A stretch of 40,386 nt of DNA from Bacteroidales bacterium (GCA_024762655.1 JANTHB010000001.1:84015-124400), one strand, 5' to 3'. Shown: positions 25,786 through 34,037, numbered from the stretch's first letter. The notes: generated by a model from the sequence alone, not told the origin. Made by a program: numbers and translations.

Positions 25786-26046
25786 GGTGAAAAAATTTCC
25801 CAAAATTAGTGAAAGTTCATGGTTTTTCTTTGCCGGAAAGGTTACAAAGTATTATCACGACCCTGGAAACATGGATTCACAAGTAAAACGGGCAATGTGT
25901 AAAACAGACCGGAAGGCGCAAACCATGAACCGGTTTTTAAATTGTGAAACAGGGAAAGATTTGAAATTGCAAAGGTATAACCTGCAATACGGATGCCCCC
26001 CAAAATCATATAATTTTAAGATACACAGAAAAAAAACAATATTTTC
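25786..26046. other. Intergenic region between nth and the aromatic operon promoter
   Basis: There is no supportable gene in these 261 bases. TAATTTTG on the minus strand (25801-25808) fits the -7 consensus and could drive nth, but no -33 element is seen. An imperfect hairpin, ATTGCA/TGCAAT with an inner GGT/ACC, lies at 25966-25988, about 60 bases upstream of the aromatic promoter, and could be an operator. A 104-codon open frame across the region shows no protein-like character. Confidence 0.5.
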
Positions 26047-26077
26047 TTGCTTAAAAAAGGATTATTAAATATGTTTG
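26047..26077 (+). promoter_or_regulatory. Promoter of the aromatic amino acid operon
   Basis: TTG at 26047-26049, 20 bases, then TATGTTTG at 26070-26077. This fits the Bacteroidota consensus TTTG-N19/20-TAnnTTTG apart from the first T. Transcription would begin near 26083-26086, leaving about 10 bases before the leader-peptide ATG at 26096. Confidence 0.7.
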
Positions 26078-26095
26078 CATTGTAAAACAATTTTT

Positions 26096-26146
26096 ATGGC
26101 TTTTGGTTTTACATATTTTTATTTTTACTACAGATTGATCGTCTGA
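26096..26146 (+). CDS. Phe/Tyr-rich leader peptide of the aromatic operon
   Basis: A 16-codon frame encodes MAFGFTYFYFYYRLIV and ends in TGA at 26144-26146. Codons 3, 5, 8 and 10 are Phe (TTT) and codons 7, 9, 11 and 12 are Tyr (TAT, TAT, TAC, TAC), so half of the peptide consists of the two amino acids whose committed enzymes, prephenate dehydratase and prephenate dehydrogenase, begin and end the operon. It lies between the promoter and a terminator directly before pheA. There is no Shine-Dalgarno sequence, which is normal for the phylum. The role is regulatory: ribosomes would stall on these codons when charged tRNA-Phe or tRNA-Tyr is scarce. Chance occurrence in AT-rich DNA is the alternative, but position and structure argue against it. 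Confidence 0.85.
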   Translation: MAFGFTYFYFYYRLIV

Positions 26147-26182
26147 CGGGATTTTTATATGTTTTATTGAAACACAATCCCG
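26147..26182 (+). promoter_or_regulatory. Antiterminator of the aromatic-operon attenuator
   Basis: CGGGATT (26147-26153), starting at the base after the leader stop codon, is complementary to AATCCCG (26176-26182), the 5' arm of the terminator. A ribosome stalled at codons 3-12 leaves it free to pair and block the terminator. A ribosome that reaches the stop codon covers it, so the terminator forms. Confidence 0.75.
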
Positions 26183-26207
26183 GTCATACACCGGGATTTT
26201 TTTTTTT
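26176..26207 (+). terminator. Intrinsic terminator of the aromatic-operon attenuator
   Basis: AATCCCGG (26176-26183) pairs perfectly with CCGGGATT (26191-26198) around a 7-base loop, and T residues run from 26197 to 26207. It ends 13 bases before the pheA ATG at 26221, so it cannot serve an upstream gene on this strand and must be a leader terminator. Confidence 0.9.
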
Positions 26208-26220
26208 AACAGGAACGATC

Positions 26221-27072
26221 ATGGAGATAAGAAAAAAAAAGAGGATTGCAATACAAGGAGGTTTCGGAGCTTTTCACGAAATGGCGGCAATCTATTACTT
26301 CGAGCCTGAAGAGATAGAGGTCATTCCAAGGAATACCTTTGATGACCTTCTGAAGTCGCTGAAGGAACGCCAGGCCGACTATGGAATTCTGGCTATAGAG
26401 AACTCCATTGCGGGGAGTATCCTGCCGAATTATAACCTCCTCCGTGAGTCCAATAAAAAGATTGTGGGAGAGATTTTCCTGAGGATCCGGCACAATCTGG
26501 TGGCCTTACCCGGCCAGAAAATCGAAGATCTCCGGGAAGTGTATTCTCATCCGATGGCGATTCTGCAGTGCCAGACTTTTTTTGAGAAATATCCCGGGAT
26601 CCGTTTGATCGAAAGTGTTGATACGGCCTTATCGGCCATGGATATACATGAAAAACAATTACGGGGCATAGGGGCTATTGCCAGTGAGCTGGCAGCACAA
26701 AAATATGAATTGAATATCCTGGCCTCCGGCATTGAGACCAACCCGGTGAATTATACCCGTTTTCTGGTCGTGAGTGAAAACGGAAACCATACGCTCGATG
26801 AAAATGTGGACCATAAATCATCCTTATATTTTACGTTATCCCACAAAATAGGAAGTCTTTCCAAGATCCTTTCCATTTTATCTTTCTATGATATGAACCT
26901 GACCAAAATACAATCCCTGCCGGTGATCGGAAAAGAATGGGAGTATCAGTTTTATATAGATCTGGTATTTGATGATTTCGAATTGTATCAGCAGGCTTAT
27001 CATGCCATTAAACCCTTTACGGGTGAGTTGGGTGAACTGGGGATATATCCTGTAGGCAAAAAAATTATCTGA
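26221..27072 (+). CDS. pheA: Prephenate dehydratase
   Basis: 283 residues from the ATG at 26221. Longer frames starting in the terminator are not credible. The catalytic domain (about 8-183) has QGGFGAFHE, AIENSIAGS and the hallmark TRF triplet at 179-181 (NYTRFLVV). An ACT domain follows (about 200-280: GSLSKILSILSFYDMNLTKIQSLPV), implying feedback inhibition by phenylalanine. It converts prephenate to phenylpyruvate, the committed step to Phe. There is no chorismate mutase domain, which is fused to the DAHP synthase two genes downstream. It is first in a seven-gene operon and sits directly behind the Phe/Tyr attenuator. The aminotransferase gene begins 2 bases after its stop. Confidence 0.96.
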   Translation: MEIRKKKRIAIQGGFGAFHEMAAIYYFEPEEIEVIPRNTFDDLLKSLKERQADYGILAIENSIAGSILPNYNLLRESNKKIVGEIFLRIRHNLVALPGQKIEDLREVYSHPMAILQCQTFFEKYPGIRLIESVDTALSAMDIHEKQLRGIGAIASELAAQKYELNILASGIETNPVNYTRFLVVSENGNHTLDENVDHKSSLYFTLSHKIGSLSKILSILSFYDMNLTKIQSLPVIGKEWEYQFYIDLVFDDFELYQQAYHAIKPFTGELGELGIYPVGKKII

Positions 27073-27074
27073 TC

Positions 27075-28226
27075 ATGGAACGGGCCAGACGTTTGCAGAA
27101 AACACAGGAATACTACTTCTCACGGAAACTCGAGGAGATAAGAAGGATGTCGGAGACCGGCACACCGGTGATCAACCTGGGTATAGGGAACCCTGATCTG
27201 CCTCCTCCTGAAAAAGTGATCCGGAAATTGCTGGAGATAGCCGTTATGCCGGATGTGCACGGGTATCAGTCTTACCGGGGGCTTGGGGCTTTGAGAAAAG
27301 CATATGCCCGCTGGTATGAAAAGGCCTATGATGTATCGTTGGATCCCGACCGCGAGGTGATCCCTCTGGTAGGTTCCAAGGAAGGGATATTTTACCTTTC
27401 CATGGCTTTTCTCAACCCCGGAGACAAAGCCTTGGTGCCCGATGTGGGGTATCCTGCCTATCGGTCGGTGACAGAAATGGTGGAGGCCATACCTGTCACG
27501 TATAATATTTCGGAACATACAGGATGGTATCCTGATTTCAGGGAACTGGAACAACTGGATCTGACGGGGGTGAAGCTCATGTGGGTTAATTATCCCAATA
27601 TGCCCAGCGGGAAACCGGCCGGCCGGGAACTGTTCCGGAAACTGGTGGATTTCGGAATGGAGCATGATATCCTGATCTGTCATGACAACCCCTATAGCTT
27701 TATTCTGAATGATAAGCCCCTGAGCATCCTTTCGGAGCCCGGAGCGCGTAAAACGGCTGTAGAACTGAATTCCATGAGCAAGGCGTACAACATGGCCGGG
27801 TGGCGCATGGGTATGCTGGCTGGTGATCCCGGGTTCCTGGATCCGGTGTTTACCGTGTTGAGCAATGTTGAATCCGGAATATTCAAACCGCTGCAACTGG
27901 CCACGGTCGAGGCGATACAGGCCCCGGACGAATGGTTCGGAGCATTGAATAAGGAATACCGTAGAAGGAAAGAACTGGTGTTTGCCCTGTTTGACAAACT
28001 GGGATGTACCTATGAGACGGAATCCCACGGATTGTTTGTGTGGGCCAAAACCCCTGGAGGAGTGGATGCTTTTGATTTCACGGACAGAATGCTGTATGAT
28101 GTCCGGGTTTTTATCACCCCCGGAGGTATTTTCGGCAACAACGGAAAGAGCTTTGTCAGGGTGTCCCTTTGTGAGGAGACACGTGTATTGCAGGAAGCAT
28201 TGGAAAGAATTGAAAATATTATTTAA
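27075..28226 (+). CDS. PLP-dependent class I/II aminotransferase, likely aromatic
   Basis: 383 residues. Family motifs: INLGIGNPDLPPP at the N-terminus, VNYPNMPSG with Asn175, CHDNPYS with Asp204, and the PLP-binding lysine Lys236 in NSMSKAYNMAGWRMG, followed by the phosphate-binding Arg. The fold is type I, of the aspartate/tyrosine aminotransferase group. From its place between pheA and the DAHP synthase, the likely job is the last step to Phe and Tyr, transamination of phenylpyruvate and hydroxyphenylpyruvate (or of prephenate to arogenate). Substrate choice cannot be read from sequence. The spacer to the next gene is 11 bases. Confidence 0.93.
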   Translation: MERARRLQKTQEYYFSRKLEEIRRMSETGTPVINLGIGNPDLPPPEKVIRKLLEIAVMPDVHGYQSYRGLGALRKAYARWYEKAYDVSLDPDREVIPLVGSKEGIFYLSMAFLNPGDKALVPDVGYPAYRSVTEMVEAIPVTYNISEHTGWYPDFRELEQLDLTGVKLMWVNYPNMPSGKPAGRELFRKLVDFGMEHDILICHDNPYSFILNDKPLSILSEPGARKTAVELNSMSKAYNMAGWRMGMLAGDPGFLDPVFTVLSNVESGIFKPLQLATVEAIQAPDEWFGALNKEYRRRKELVFALFDKLGCTYETESHGLFVWAKTPGGVDAFDFTDRMLYDVRVFITPGGIFGNNGKSFVRVSLCEETRVLQEALERIENII

Positions 28227-28237
28227 TTTATAGGATC

Positions 28238-29323
28238 ATGGAATACGAAATTGAACTGGAAGAACTGGATTGCACGAAAGAACTGGGTGAGAAACCGGTT
28301 ATCGTGGCAGGTCCCTGCAGTGCCGAGTCGGAGAAGCAGGTCATGGAGACGGCGGGTAAACTGAAAGAGATGGGGATCTCGATTTATCGCGCCGGGGTGT
28401 GGAAGCCGCGGACACGACCCGGAAGTTTCGAAGGAATGGGGCCGAAAGCCCTGCCCTGGCTCAGAAAAGTAAAAAGAGAACTGGGGCTGAAAATTGCCAT
28501 CGAAGTGGCACAGCCTGCACATATCTTCGAAGCGCTGAAATACGATATTGATATCTTCTGGATCGGCGCCCGGACAACGGTCAACCCGTTTTTCGTGCAG
28601 GATCTGGCCGATGCGATGAAGGGCCTGGATAATCCGGTATTTGTTAAGAACCCGGTCAACCCGGATCTGAACCTGTGGATCGGCGCTTTTGAACGCCTCA
28701 GCCGTGCAGGGATCAAAAAACTGGCTGCCATCCACCGGGGTTTTTCCTACTTCGGCCTGACAAGATTCAGGAATGTGCCCCAGTGGGAAATTCCCATCGA
28801 ACTGCACAGACGGTTGCCCAAACTGCCTATCCTGACGGACCCCAGCCATATCTGCGGCCGGCGTGATCTGCTGAAAGAAGTGTCTCAGGAAGCCATGGAC
28901 CTTAACTTTACCGGTTTGTTCATTGAATCGCACATCAACCCCGATGTGGCATTGAGCGACAAAGATCAGCAACTGACGCCGGACGGTCTGAAAAAAATGC
29001 TGGACGAACTGGTGATCAGAAAAGAGGAAATCCTTGATAAAGATCTGTTAAGTAAGCTGCAGCGTTACAGAAAACAGATAGACATGCTGGATGACGAACT
29101 GATGGATGTGCTGGAGAAAAGGATGCAAATCGCCGAAAAGATCGGAGCGTATAAGAAAGAGAACGATATCACCATTTTCCAGACTACCCGCTGGAATGAG
29201 ATTGTCGGAAAGAGATTGATACAGGCTGTGGAGAAAAGACTGAGTGAAGAGTTTGTGGATAAAGTGTTTCGGGCCATTCACCAAGAGTCTATCAAGAAAC
29301 AGAATAAGATCATGAACGAATAA
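28238..29323 (+). CDS. Bifunctional DAHP synthase / chorismate mutase
   Basis: 361 residues. The N-terminal domain (about 18-262) is a DAHP synthase of the KDO8P-synthase-like type: AGPCSAES with metal-binding Cys27, KPRTRPGSFEGMG (56-68), KNPVNPD and DPSHICGRRD (201-210). It condenses phosphoenolpyruvate and erythrose 4-phosphate, the first step of the shikimate pathway. The C-terminal domain (about 268-355) is an AroQ-type chorismate mutase with RYRKQIDMLDDELMDVLEKR and AEKIGAYKKE. It makes prephenate for PheA and TyrA, and such fused mutase domains can also serve as the feedback sensor. The order of first and branch-point steps in one chain is normal for this phylum. Next gene 14 bases away. 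Confidence 0.95.
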   Translation: MEYEIELEELDCTKELGEKPVIVAGPCSAESEKQVMETAGKLKEMGISIYRAGVWKPRTRPGSFEGMGPKALPWLRKVKRELGLKIAIEVAQPAHIFEALKYDIDIFWIGARTTVNPFFVQDLADAMKGLDNPVFVKNPVNPDLNLWIGAFERLSRAGIKKLAAIHRGFSYFGLTRFRNVPQWEIPIELHRRLPKLPILTDPSHICGRRDLLKEVSQEAMDLNFTGLFIESHINPDVALSDKDQQLTPDGLKKMLDELVIRKEEILDKDLLSKLQRYRKQIDMLDDELMDVLEKRMQIAEKIGAYKKENDITIFQTTRWNEIVGKRLIQAVEKRLSEEFVDKVFRAIHQESIKKQNKIMNE

Positions 29324-29337
29324 ATGATCCGGGAGGC

Positions 29338-30378
29338 ATGAAAACATATCAGCTACATACCGCGACGGGATCGTCGGATATCCTGATCGGTGAACCTTTT
29401 GAGAATCTGCAGGAGTACACTGCCGGGAAAAGGACCGTGATCCTTACCGATGATCAGGTCTTCGCCCTCCACGGGGAACGTTTCCCCGATATTCCCGTTG
29501 TTCGGATTCCTCAGGGAGAACAGGCAAAATCTCTCGGAAGAGCCACCTTGCTCTATCAGGAGCTTATTCGTCTCGGGGTAGATCGTTCTGATATGTTGGT
29601 GGCTGTCGGCGGAGGAGTGATCTGTGACCTGGGAGGTTTTGTTGCCACTACTTTTCAGCGGGGTATAGGTCTCTCGTTTGTACCGACCACCCTGCTGGCA
29701 CAGGTAGATGCTGCCATAGGCGGAAAAAACGGCATTAACCTGGGGGAGTATAAAAATATGGTAGGCACCTTCAGACAACCTTCTTTTGTGCTGATTGATC
29801 CGGCTTTTCTGAAAACCTTGCCGGAAGACGAGTTTGTTTCAGGCCTGGCAGAGATCGTGAAATACGGGTTGATCAGTGATCCCGGCATACTGACACTTAT
29901 AGAAGGGAAAACGCCCCGCGAGATATCCCGGGATGCGGGTCTGCTGGGCGAACTGATAGAGCGGAGTGTCCGGGCCAAAGTGGCGGTGGTCAGCCAGGAT
30001 GAAGAAGATCATGGTATGCGCCGCATTCTTAATTTCGGACATACCTACGGTCATGGGATTGAACGGTTATATGATCTGCCGCACGGGAAAGCGGTGGCCT
30101 ATGGCATGGTGGTGGCAGCGGATATCTCCATACAACTGGGACTGGCAGAGGATATGCTTGGAAAACGTATCTTTGCCTTGCTGAAAAACCTGGACTTGTT
30201 GCCGGATATTAAGCCTGACCAGGAAAAAGTGATGGGTCTTATCAGCCATGATAAGAAAAAGAAAGGTGAGGAAATTCCTTTTGTATTACTGAAAGATGCC
30301 GGAGAGACCGTCATCAGGCCGTTGTCACCGGAGGAAATTATGGATCTGTTGAAAAATATCAGGTTGTTTACAATATAA
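29338..30378 (+). CDS. aroB: 3-dehydroquinate synthase
   Basis: 346 residues. NAD-binding and catalytic motifs are all present: VAVGGGVICDLGGFVAT (about 88-103), PTTLLAQVDAAIGGK (116-130), NMVGTFRQP, GLAEIVKYGLI with metal-ligand Glu172 and Lys175, and NFGHTYGHGIE with metal-ligand histidines. It cyclises DAHP to 3-dehydroquinate with NAD+ and a divalent metal. It lies 14 bases after the DAHP synthase/mutase gene and 3 bases before aroA. The length is normal for the family. Confidence 0.96.
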   Translation: MKTYQLHTATGSSDILIGEPFENLQEYTAGKRTVILTDDQVFALHGERFPDIPVVRIPQGEQAKSLGRATLLYQELIRLGVDRSDMLVAVGGGVICDLGGFVATTFQRGIGLSFVPTTLLAQVDAAIGGKNGINLGEYKNMVGTFRQPSFVLIDPAFLKTLPEDEFVSGLAEIVKYGLISDPGILTLIEGKTPREISRDAGLLGELIERSVRAKVAVVSQDEEDHGMRRILNFGHTYGHGIERLYDLPHGKAVAYGMVVAADISIQLGLAEDMLGKRIFALLKNLDLLPDIKPDQEKVMGLISHDKKKKGEEIPFVLLKDAGETVIRPLSPEEIMDLLKNIRLFTI

Positions 30379-30381
30379 ACT

Positions 30382-31632
30382 ATGAATATCACGGTAGAAC
30401 CTTCTTTTCTGAAAGGCACGGTACGTGCCCCGGCATCCAAGAGTGTGATGATACGGGTGCTGGCTGCCGGATTACTGAGCAGGGGAGAGACGCGGATTCG
30501 TTATCCCAGCACCTGTGACGATGCCCTGACAGCCCGCCAGGTGATCCGTTCGCTCGGAGCGGAGGTGTCGGAAGAGACCGATGAATGGTTAATAAAGGGA
30601 GGGATCTCTTTGCTGGAAGATGTGCTGGATGTCGGAGAATCGGGACTCACGGCCCGTCTTTTTACCCCGTTGGCAGCGGTGTTATCACAACCCATGACCA
30701 TAACGGGCAGGGGATCCCTGATGAAACGCTCCATGGACATGATGACTGAACCGTTGCAACAGTTGGGTGTGACGGTGGAAACAAACAAAGGTTATTTGCC
30801 TGTCAAGGTACATGGGCCTCTGCAGGGAGGGAGGGTCCGGGTGGACGGCTCGAAAAGTTCACAGTTCCTCACAGGCCTGCTTATGAGCCTGCCGCTGGCA
30901 GAAAAGGATTCAACAATCCTGGTGGATAATCTGAGGAGCTTGCCTTACATTGACCTGACCCTGCGCGTGATGGAACAATTTGGTGTGAAATGCGAACACA
31001 CCGGCTATGAACATTTTTTCGTGCCTTCAAACCAGGAATATCAGGCTGCGGAAACGGATATTGAAGGCGACTGGAGCGGGGCTGCTTTCCTGCTGGCAGC
31101 GGCAGCCATCGCCGGAGACCTTAAGGTGACGGGCCTCGATCCCGAAAGCCGTCAGGCCGACCGGAAGATTATGGAAGCCTTGGGCGCAGCAGGTGTGGAA
31201 GCCGGCATGACACAGGAATACGTGTACATAAAAAAAAGTGACATACATCCTTTCTCGTTTGATATTACCCATTGTCCCGACCTTGCTCCACCGCTGGTAT
31301 GCCTGGCGGCTTATGCGCAGGGGGAGACCGTGATACGGGGTGCCGGCCGCCTGTACGAAAAAGAAAGTAACCGCGCGCTCACCTTACGGGAAGAAGCAGG
31401 CAATCTGGGCGTGCGTATCGATTTGGACGGTGACACGATGGTGATCCATGGAGGCCGCGTGGCAGGCGGTGGGAGCCATGCTCATCAGGATCATCGCATA
31501 GCCATGTTTGCCGCCACCATGGCCCTCCGCGCAGAAAATCCCGTGACGATACACGGAACAGAGTGCGTGAGTAAATCCTATCCGAACTTCTTTAATGATC
31601 TGAAAAAACTGGGAGGAAAGCTCTATGAATAA
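30382..31632 (+). CDS. aroA: 5-enolpyruvylshikimate-3-phosphate synthase
   Basis: 416 residues. APASKSVMIRVLAAG near the start holds the PEP/shikimate-binding Lys20, DGSKSSQFLTGLLMS matches the second conserved loop, and CPDLAPPLVCLAAYAQG and HQDHRIAMFAA carry the catalytic Asp and the DHR triplet. The loop that is LxGNAGTAMR in common class I enzymes reads VGESGLTARLF here (84-94). That is a variant I associate with Bacteroidota and archaea; it may affect glyphosate binding. It transfers enolpyruvyl to shikimate 3-phosphate. The 3' end overlaps aroC by 8 bases, suggesting coupling. Steps from dehydroquinate to shikimate 3-phosphate (aroD/Q, aroE, aroK) are not in the window. Confidence 0.95.
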   Translation: MNITVEPSFLKGTVRAPASKSVMIRVLAAGLLSRGETRIRYPSTCDDALTARQVIRSLGAEVSEETDEWLIKGGISLLEDVLDVGESGLTARLFTPLAAVLSQPMTITGRGSLMKRSMDMMTEPLQQLGVTVETNKGYLPVKVHGPLQGGRVRVDGSKSSQFLTGLLMSLPLAEKDSTILVDNLRSLPYIDLTLRVMEQFGVKCEHTGYEHFFVPSNQEYQAAETDIEGDWSGAAFLLAAAAIAGDLKVTGLDPESRQADRKIMEALGAAGVEAGMTQEYVYIKKSDIHPFSFDITHCPDLAPPLVCLAAYAQGETVIRGAGRLYEKESNRALTLREEAGNLGVRIDLDGDTMVIHGGRVAGGGSHAHQDHRIAMFAATMALRAENPVTIHGTECVSKSYPNFFNDLKKLGGKLYE

Positions 31633-32608
31633 ATTCGGCAGATTATTTTCAGTGACTATCTTCGGAGAATCGCATGGTGCCGGCGTCGGTATCGTGATCG
31701 ATGGGGTCCCACCGGGAATTTCTCTTGTCCCGGAAGATTTCCTGGAGGACATGGCCCGCCGCCGTAGCGGTGCTAAAGGAACTACCCCACGCAGCGAACC
31801 GGATGTGCCGGAGATACTCAGTGGGGTGTTTAAGGATAATACCACCGGCGCCCCGCTGACGATCCTGATAAAAAATACGAATGTGCGCTCCGGCGATTAT
31901 GACCGACAGGTTGAAATGCCCCGGCCCGGACATGCCGATTTTGTGGCGATGAAAAAATACAAAGAATTCAGTGACTATCGTGGGGGAGGGCATTTTTCCG
32001 GACGGTTGACGGCTTCTCTTGTGGCGGCCGGTGTGATCGCAAAAAAAATATTGAATGGAGTGGAGATCAGTGCAACGCTGACAGAAGCAGGAGGATCCGC
32101 AGACATAGAGACTGCAGTTCAAAAAGCTGTGGCGGAAAAGGATTCGATAGGAGGGATCGTGGAGTGCCGGGTGAAGGGATTGCCCGCAGGCCTGGGAGAG
32201 CCTTTCTTTGATTCGACAGAGGCATTACTCAGCCATGCGGTTTTTTCCATCCCGGCCATCAAGGGCATAGAGTTCGGAGCGGGCTTTGCTGCGGCAAAAA
32301 TGAGGGGTAGCGAACACAATGACCCGATCGTGGATGAGACCGGAAAAACGGCAACCAATCATGCCGGAGGAATCAACGGAGGCATTACCAACGGCAATGA
32401 ACTGGTGTTCCGCATTGTCGTGAAACCAACCTCCAGTATCGGGAAGACACAACATACCCTGAATGTGAAAACAGGGAAAACGGAAGATCTCCTGATCGAA
32501 GGCCGGCATGATGCCTGCATCGCCCTGCGGGTGCCTCCCGTCCTTGAAGCCGTGACAGCCATCACCCTGGCCGACCTGTGGCTGGTGAATAAAGCATATA
32601 ATGAATAA
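31625..32608 (+). CDS. aroC: Chorismate synthase
   Basis: 327 residues, a little shorter than the usual 350-390. The signature FGESHGAGVGIVIDGVPPG, with catalytic His17, opens the protein. Also present are MARRRSGAKGTTPRSEPD, NTNVRSGDYD, DYRGGGHFSGRLTASLVAAG, EHNDPIVDE and NHAGGINGGITNG. It removes phosphate and a proton from EPSP to give chorismate, using reduced FMN. No flavin reductase gene is nearby. It overlaps aroA by 8 bases. The 137-base gap to tyrA is the longest in the operon. Confidence 0.95.
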   Translation: MNKFGRLFSVTIFGESHGAGVGIVIDGVPPGISLVPEDFLEDMARRRSGAKGTTPRSEPDVPEILSGVFKDNTTGAPLTILIKNTNVRSGDYDRQVEMPRPGHADFVAMKKYKEFSDYRGGGHFSGRLTASLVAAGVIAKKILNGVEISATLTEAGGSADIETAVQKAVAEKDSIGGIVECRVKGLPAGLGEPFFDSTEALLSHAVFSIPAIKGIEFGAGFAAAKMRGSEHNDPIVDETGKTATNHAGGINGGITNGNELVFRIVVKPTSSIGKTQHTLNVKTGKTEDLLIEGRHDACIALRVPPVLEAVTAITLADLWLVNKAYNE

Positions 32609-32745
32609 CAGGCATGAAACTTTGTGAACAGAGCGCCTGCCCTCCGGGCTTTGCTGCTGCCCCACAGAGATTAGTTGGAATTCTTTAAGATCACGGGGGG
32701 AAGATAAATGTTAATAAACCCTTACCTGAAAAAAAAAAAACGGGC
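32609..32745 (+). other. 137-base gap between aroC and tyrA
   Basis: No gene and no TAnnTTTG promoter is seen. It has a small GCCC-TCC-GGGC hairpin near 32640 and an A12 tract shortly before the tyrA ATG, which may aid ribosome binding. An internal start or weak termination is possible. Confidence 0.4.
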
Positions 32746-33573
32746 ATGAGTGAGACACAGAAGCAGAAAACGGAAAAACATAATATTAAAAAGATCCTGA
32801 TTCTCGGGGCCGGGAAAATGGGGCTCTGGCTGGCCGAATCTTTGTGCCTGGATTATGAGGTGGCTATCTATGACAAGGTTCCCGAAAAGATGAAATATGT
32901 CTTCCGTACCGTACGCATTAACGGGCCGGAAGAGATCACGGAGTTCGACCCGGATCTACTCATCAATGCCGTTAACCTGCAAAAAACCGTAGCTGTCTTT
33001 GACTGGGTAATTCCTTATCTGCCGGAAAAGACCATCCTGTCTGATATTGCCTCGGTGAAAAACGGACTGAAAAAATATTATGCCGGATGTGCCCGCCGTT
33101 TTGTTTCAACCCACCCTATGTTTGGACCTACCTTCGGGAATATCAAGGATCTGAGCAGGGAGAATGCGGTGATTATTTCGGAGTCTTGCGAAGAAGGAAA
33201 GGCTTTTTTCCGGTCTTTTTATGAAAACCTGCATCTGCATATCTTTGAGTATTCTTTTGATCAGCACGACCAGACCATTGCCTATTCCTTGTCGGTACCT
33301 TTTGCCTCTACCATGGTTTTTGCTGCCTGTATGGTGAAGATGGAAGTGCCGGGGACAACCTTTAAAAAACATCTGAATATTGCAACAGGCCTGCTGTCGG
33401 AAGATAAATACCTGTTGTCTGAAATTTTACTGAATCCGTTTACCCTGCCGCAGTTGGAAAGAATTCATGAGAGCCTTGCCGACCTGATGGAACTGATTAA
33501 AAATCGTGACAACGCTGGCATTCATGCATTTCTTCAGATGCTTCGTGAAAATGTTGGCTTGGAAAAGGAGTAA
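32746..33573 (+). CDS. tyrA: Prephenate dehydrogenase
   Basis: 275 residues. After a charged N-terminal tail comes the Rossmann motif ILILGAGKMGLWLAE (about 17-31) and an acidic residue at the end of strand two (AIYDK), which favours NAD over NADP. DIASVKNGLKKY and STHPMFGPTFGN are the typical TyrA active-site segments, and DQTIAYSLSVPFAST with its downstream helices fits the dimerisation domain. There is no ACT or mutase domain. It oxidises prephenate to 4-hydroxyphenylpyruvate for Tyr synthesis. It is last in the aromatic operon and convergent with the CGGC gene, whose stop is 17 bases away. Confidence 0.93.
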   Translation: MSETQKQKTEKHNIKKILILGAGKMGLWLAESLCLDYEVAIYDKVPEKMKYVFRTVRINGPEEITEFDPDLLINAVNLQKTVAVFDWVIPYLPEKTILSDIASVKNGLKKYYAGCARRFVSTHPMFGPTFGNIKDLSRENAVIISESCEEGKAFFRSFYENLHLHIFEYSFDQHDQTIAYSLSVPFASTMVFAACMVKMEVPGTTFKKHLNIATGLLSEDKYLLSEILLNPFTLPQLERIHESLADLMELIKNRDNAGIHAFLQMLRENVGLEKE

Positions 33574-33590
33574 GCCAGAAAGCTTTGTGC

Positions 33591-34037
33591 TTAGTCATAA
33601 GCTAATCTGGTTTTTTCGTCGGATAAGGTGGGGCGGATAAATTCTTCCCATTCCTTCGTATTCCATGTATCAAGATTTTTATGTGTAAGATAATATTTCT
33701 GAGGGATGGGATGTGTACCGATAACCACTTTCAAACCGTACTTATCTTCAATAAAGTCCTTAAAATATTTTATGTAAGGACAAGGTGGATACCCTACCAC
33801 AAAACCTGTGGCAAAATGGATCACTTCGGCCCCGTTGTTTTTCATTTCTTCCGGGGCGTATTCAATATTTCCGCCGGGACATCCTCCGCAAGAGGTATAG
33901 CCCACGATCTCGACAGGCTCATCTTCGGGATAAATGTCAAAAGCCCCTTCACGGTTTTTAAGCGCCCTGAAACATTTTCCTCCGGCGCAATTCCTGTAAC
34001 GGTCGCAAATGATAATACCGATTTTTGTTGTTTTCAT
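33591..34037 (-). CDS. CGGC domain protein
   Basis: 148 residues. Cysteines 11, 17 and 22 (CDRYRNCAGGKC) and the motif SCGGCPGG with Cys50 and Cys53 define the CGGC domain (PF08821), a putative metal- or redox-binding family; another Cys lies in YPPCPYIKY. The central segment EEMKNNGAEVIHFATGFV resembles the family's conserved core. No enzymatic role is established that I know of. It is the last gene of a three-gene minus-strand operon with a zinc-ribbon protein and a DUF89 protein, with 22 bases to the DUF89 gene. The context suggests metal or thiol handling. Confidence 0.85.
   Translation of the reverse strand: MKTTKIGIIICDRYRNCAGGKCFRALKNREGAFDIYPEDEPVEIVGYTSCGGCPGGNIEYAPEEMKNNGAEVIHFATGFVVGYPPCPYIKYFKDFIEDKYGLKVVIGTHPIPQKYYLTHKNLDTWNTKEWEEFIRPTLSDEKTRLAYD

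Noticed and set aside
25754-26068. Open frame of 104 codons upstream of the aromatic promoter
   Set aside because: It overlaps the start of nth on the other strand, covers the promoter -33 box and shows no protein-like pattern.
33574-33600. Possible bidirectional terminator between tyrA and the CGGC gene
   Set aside because: Only a 5-bp TAAGC/GCTTA stem with a long loop and no T tract is present.
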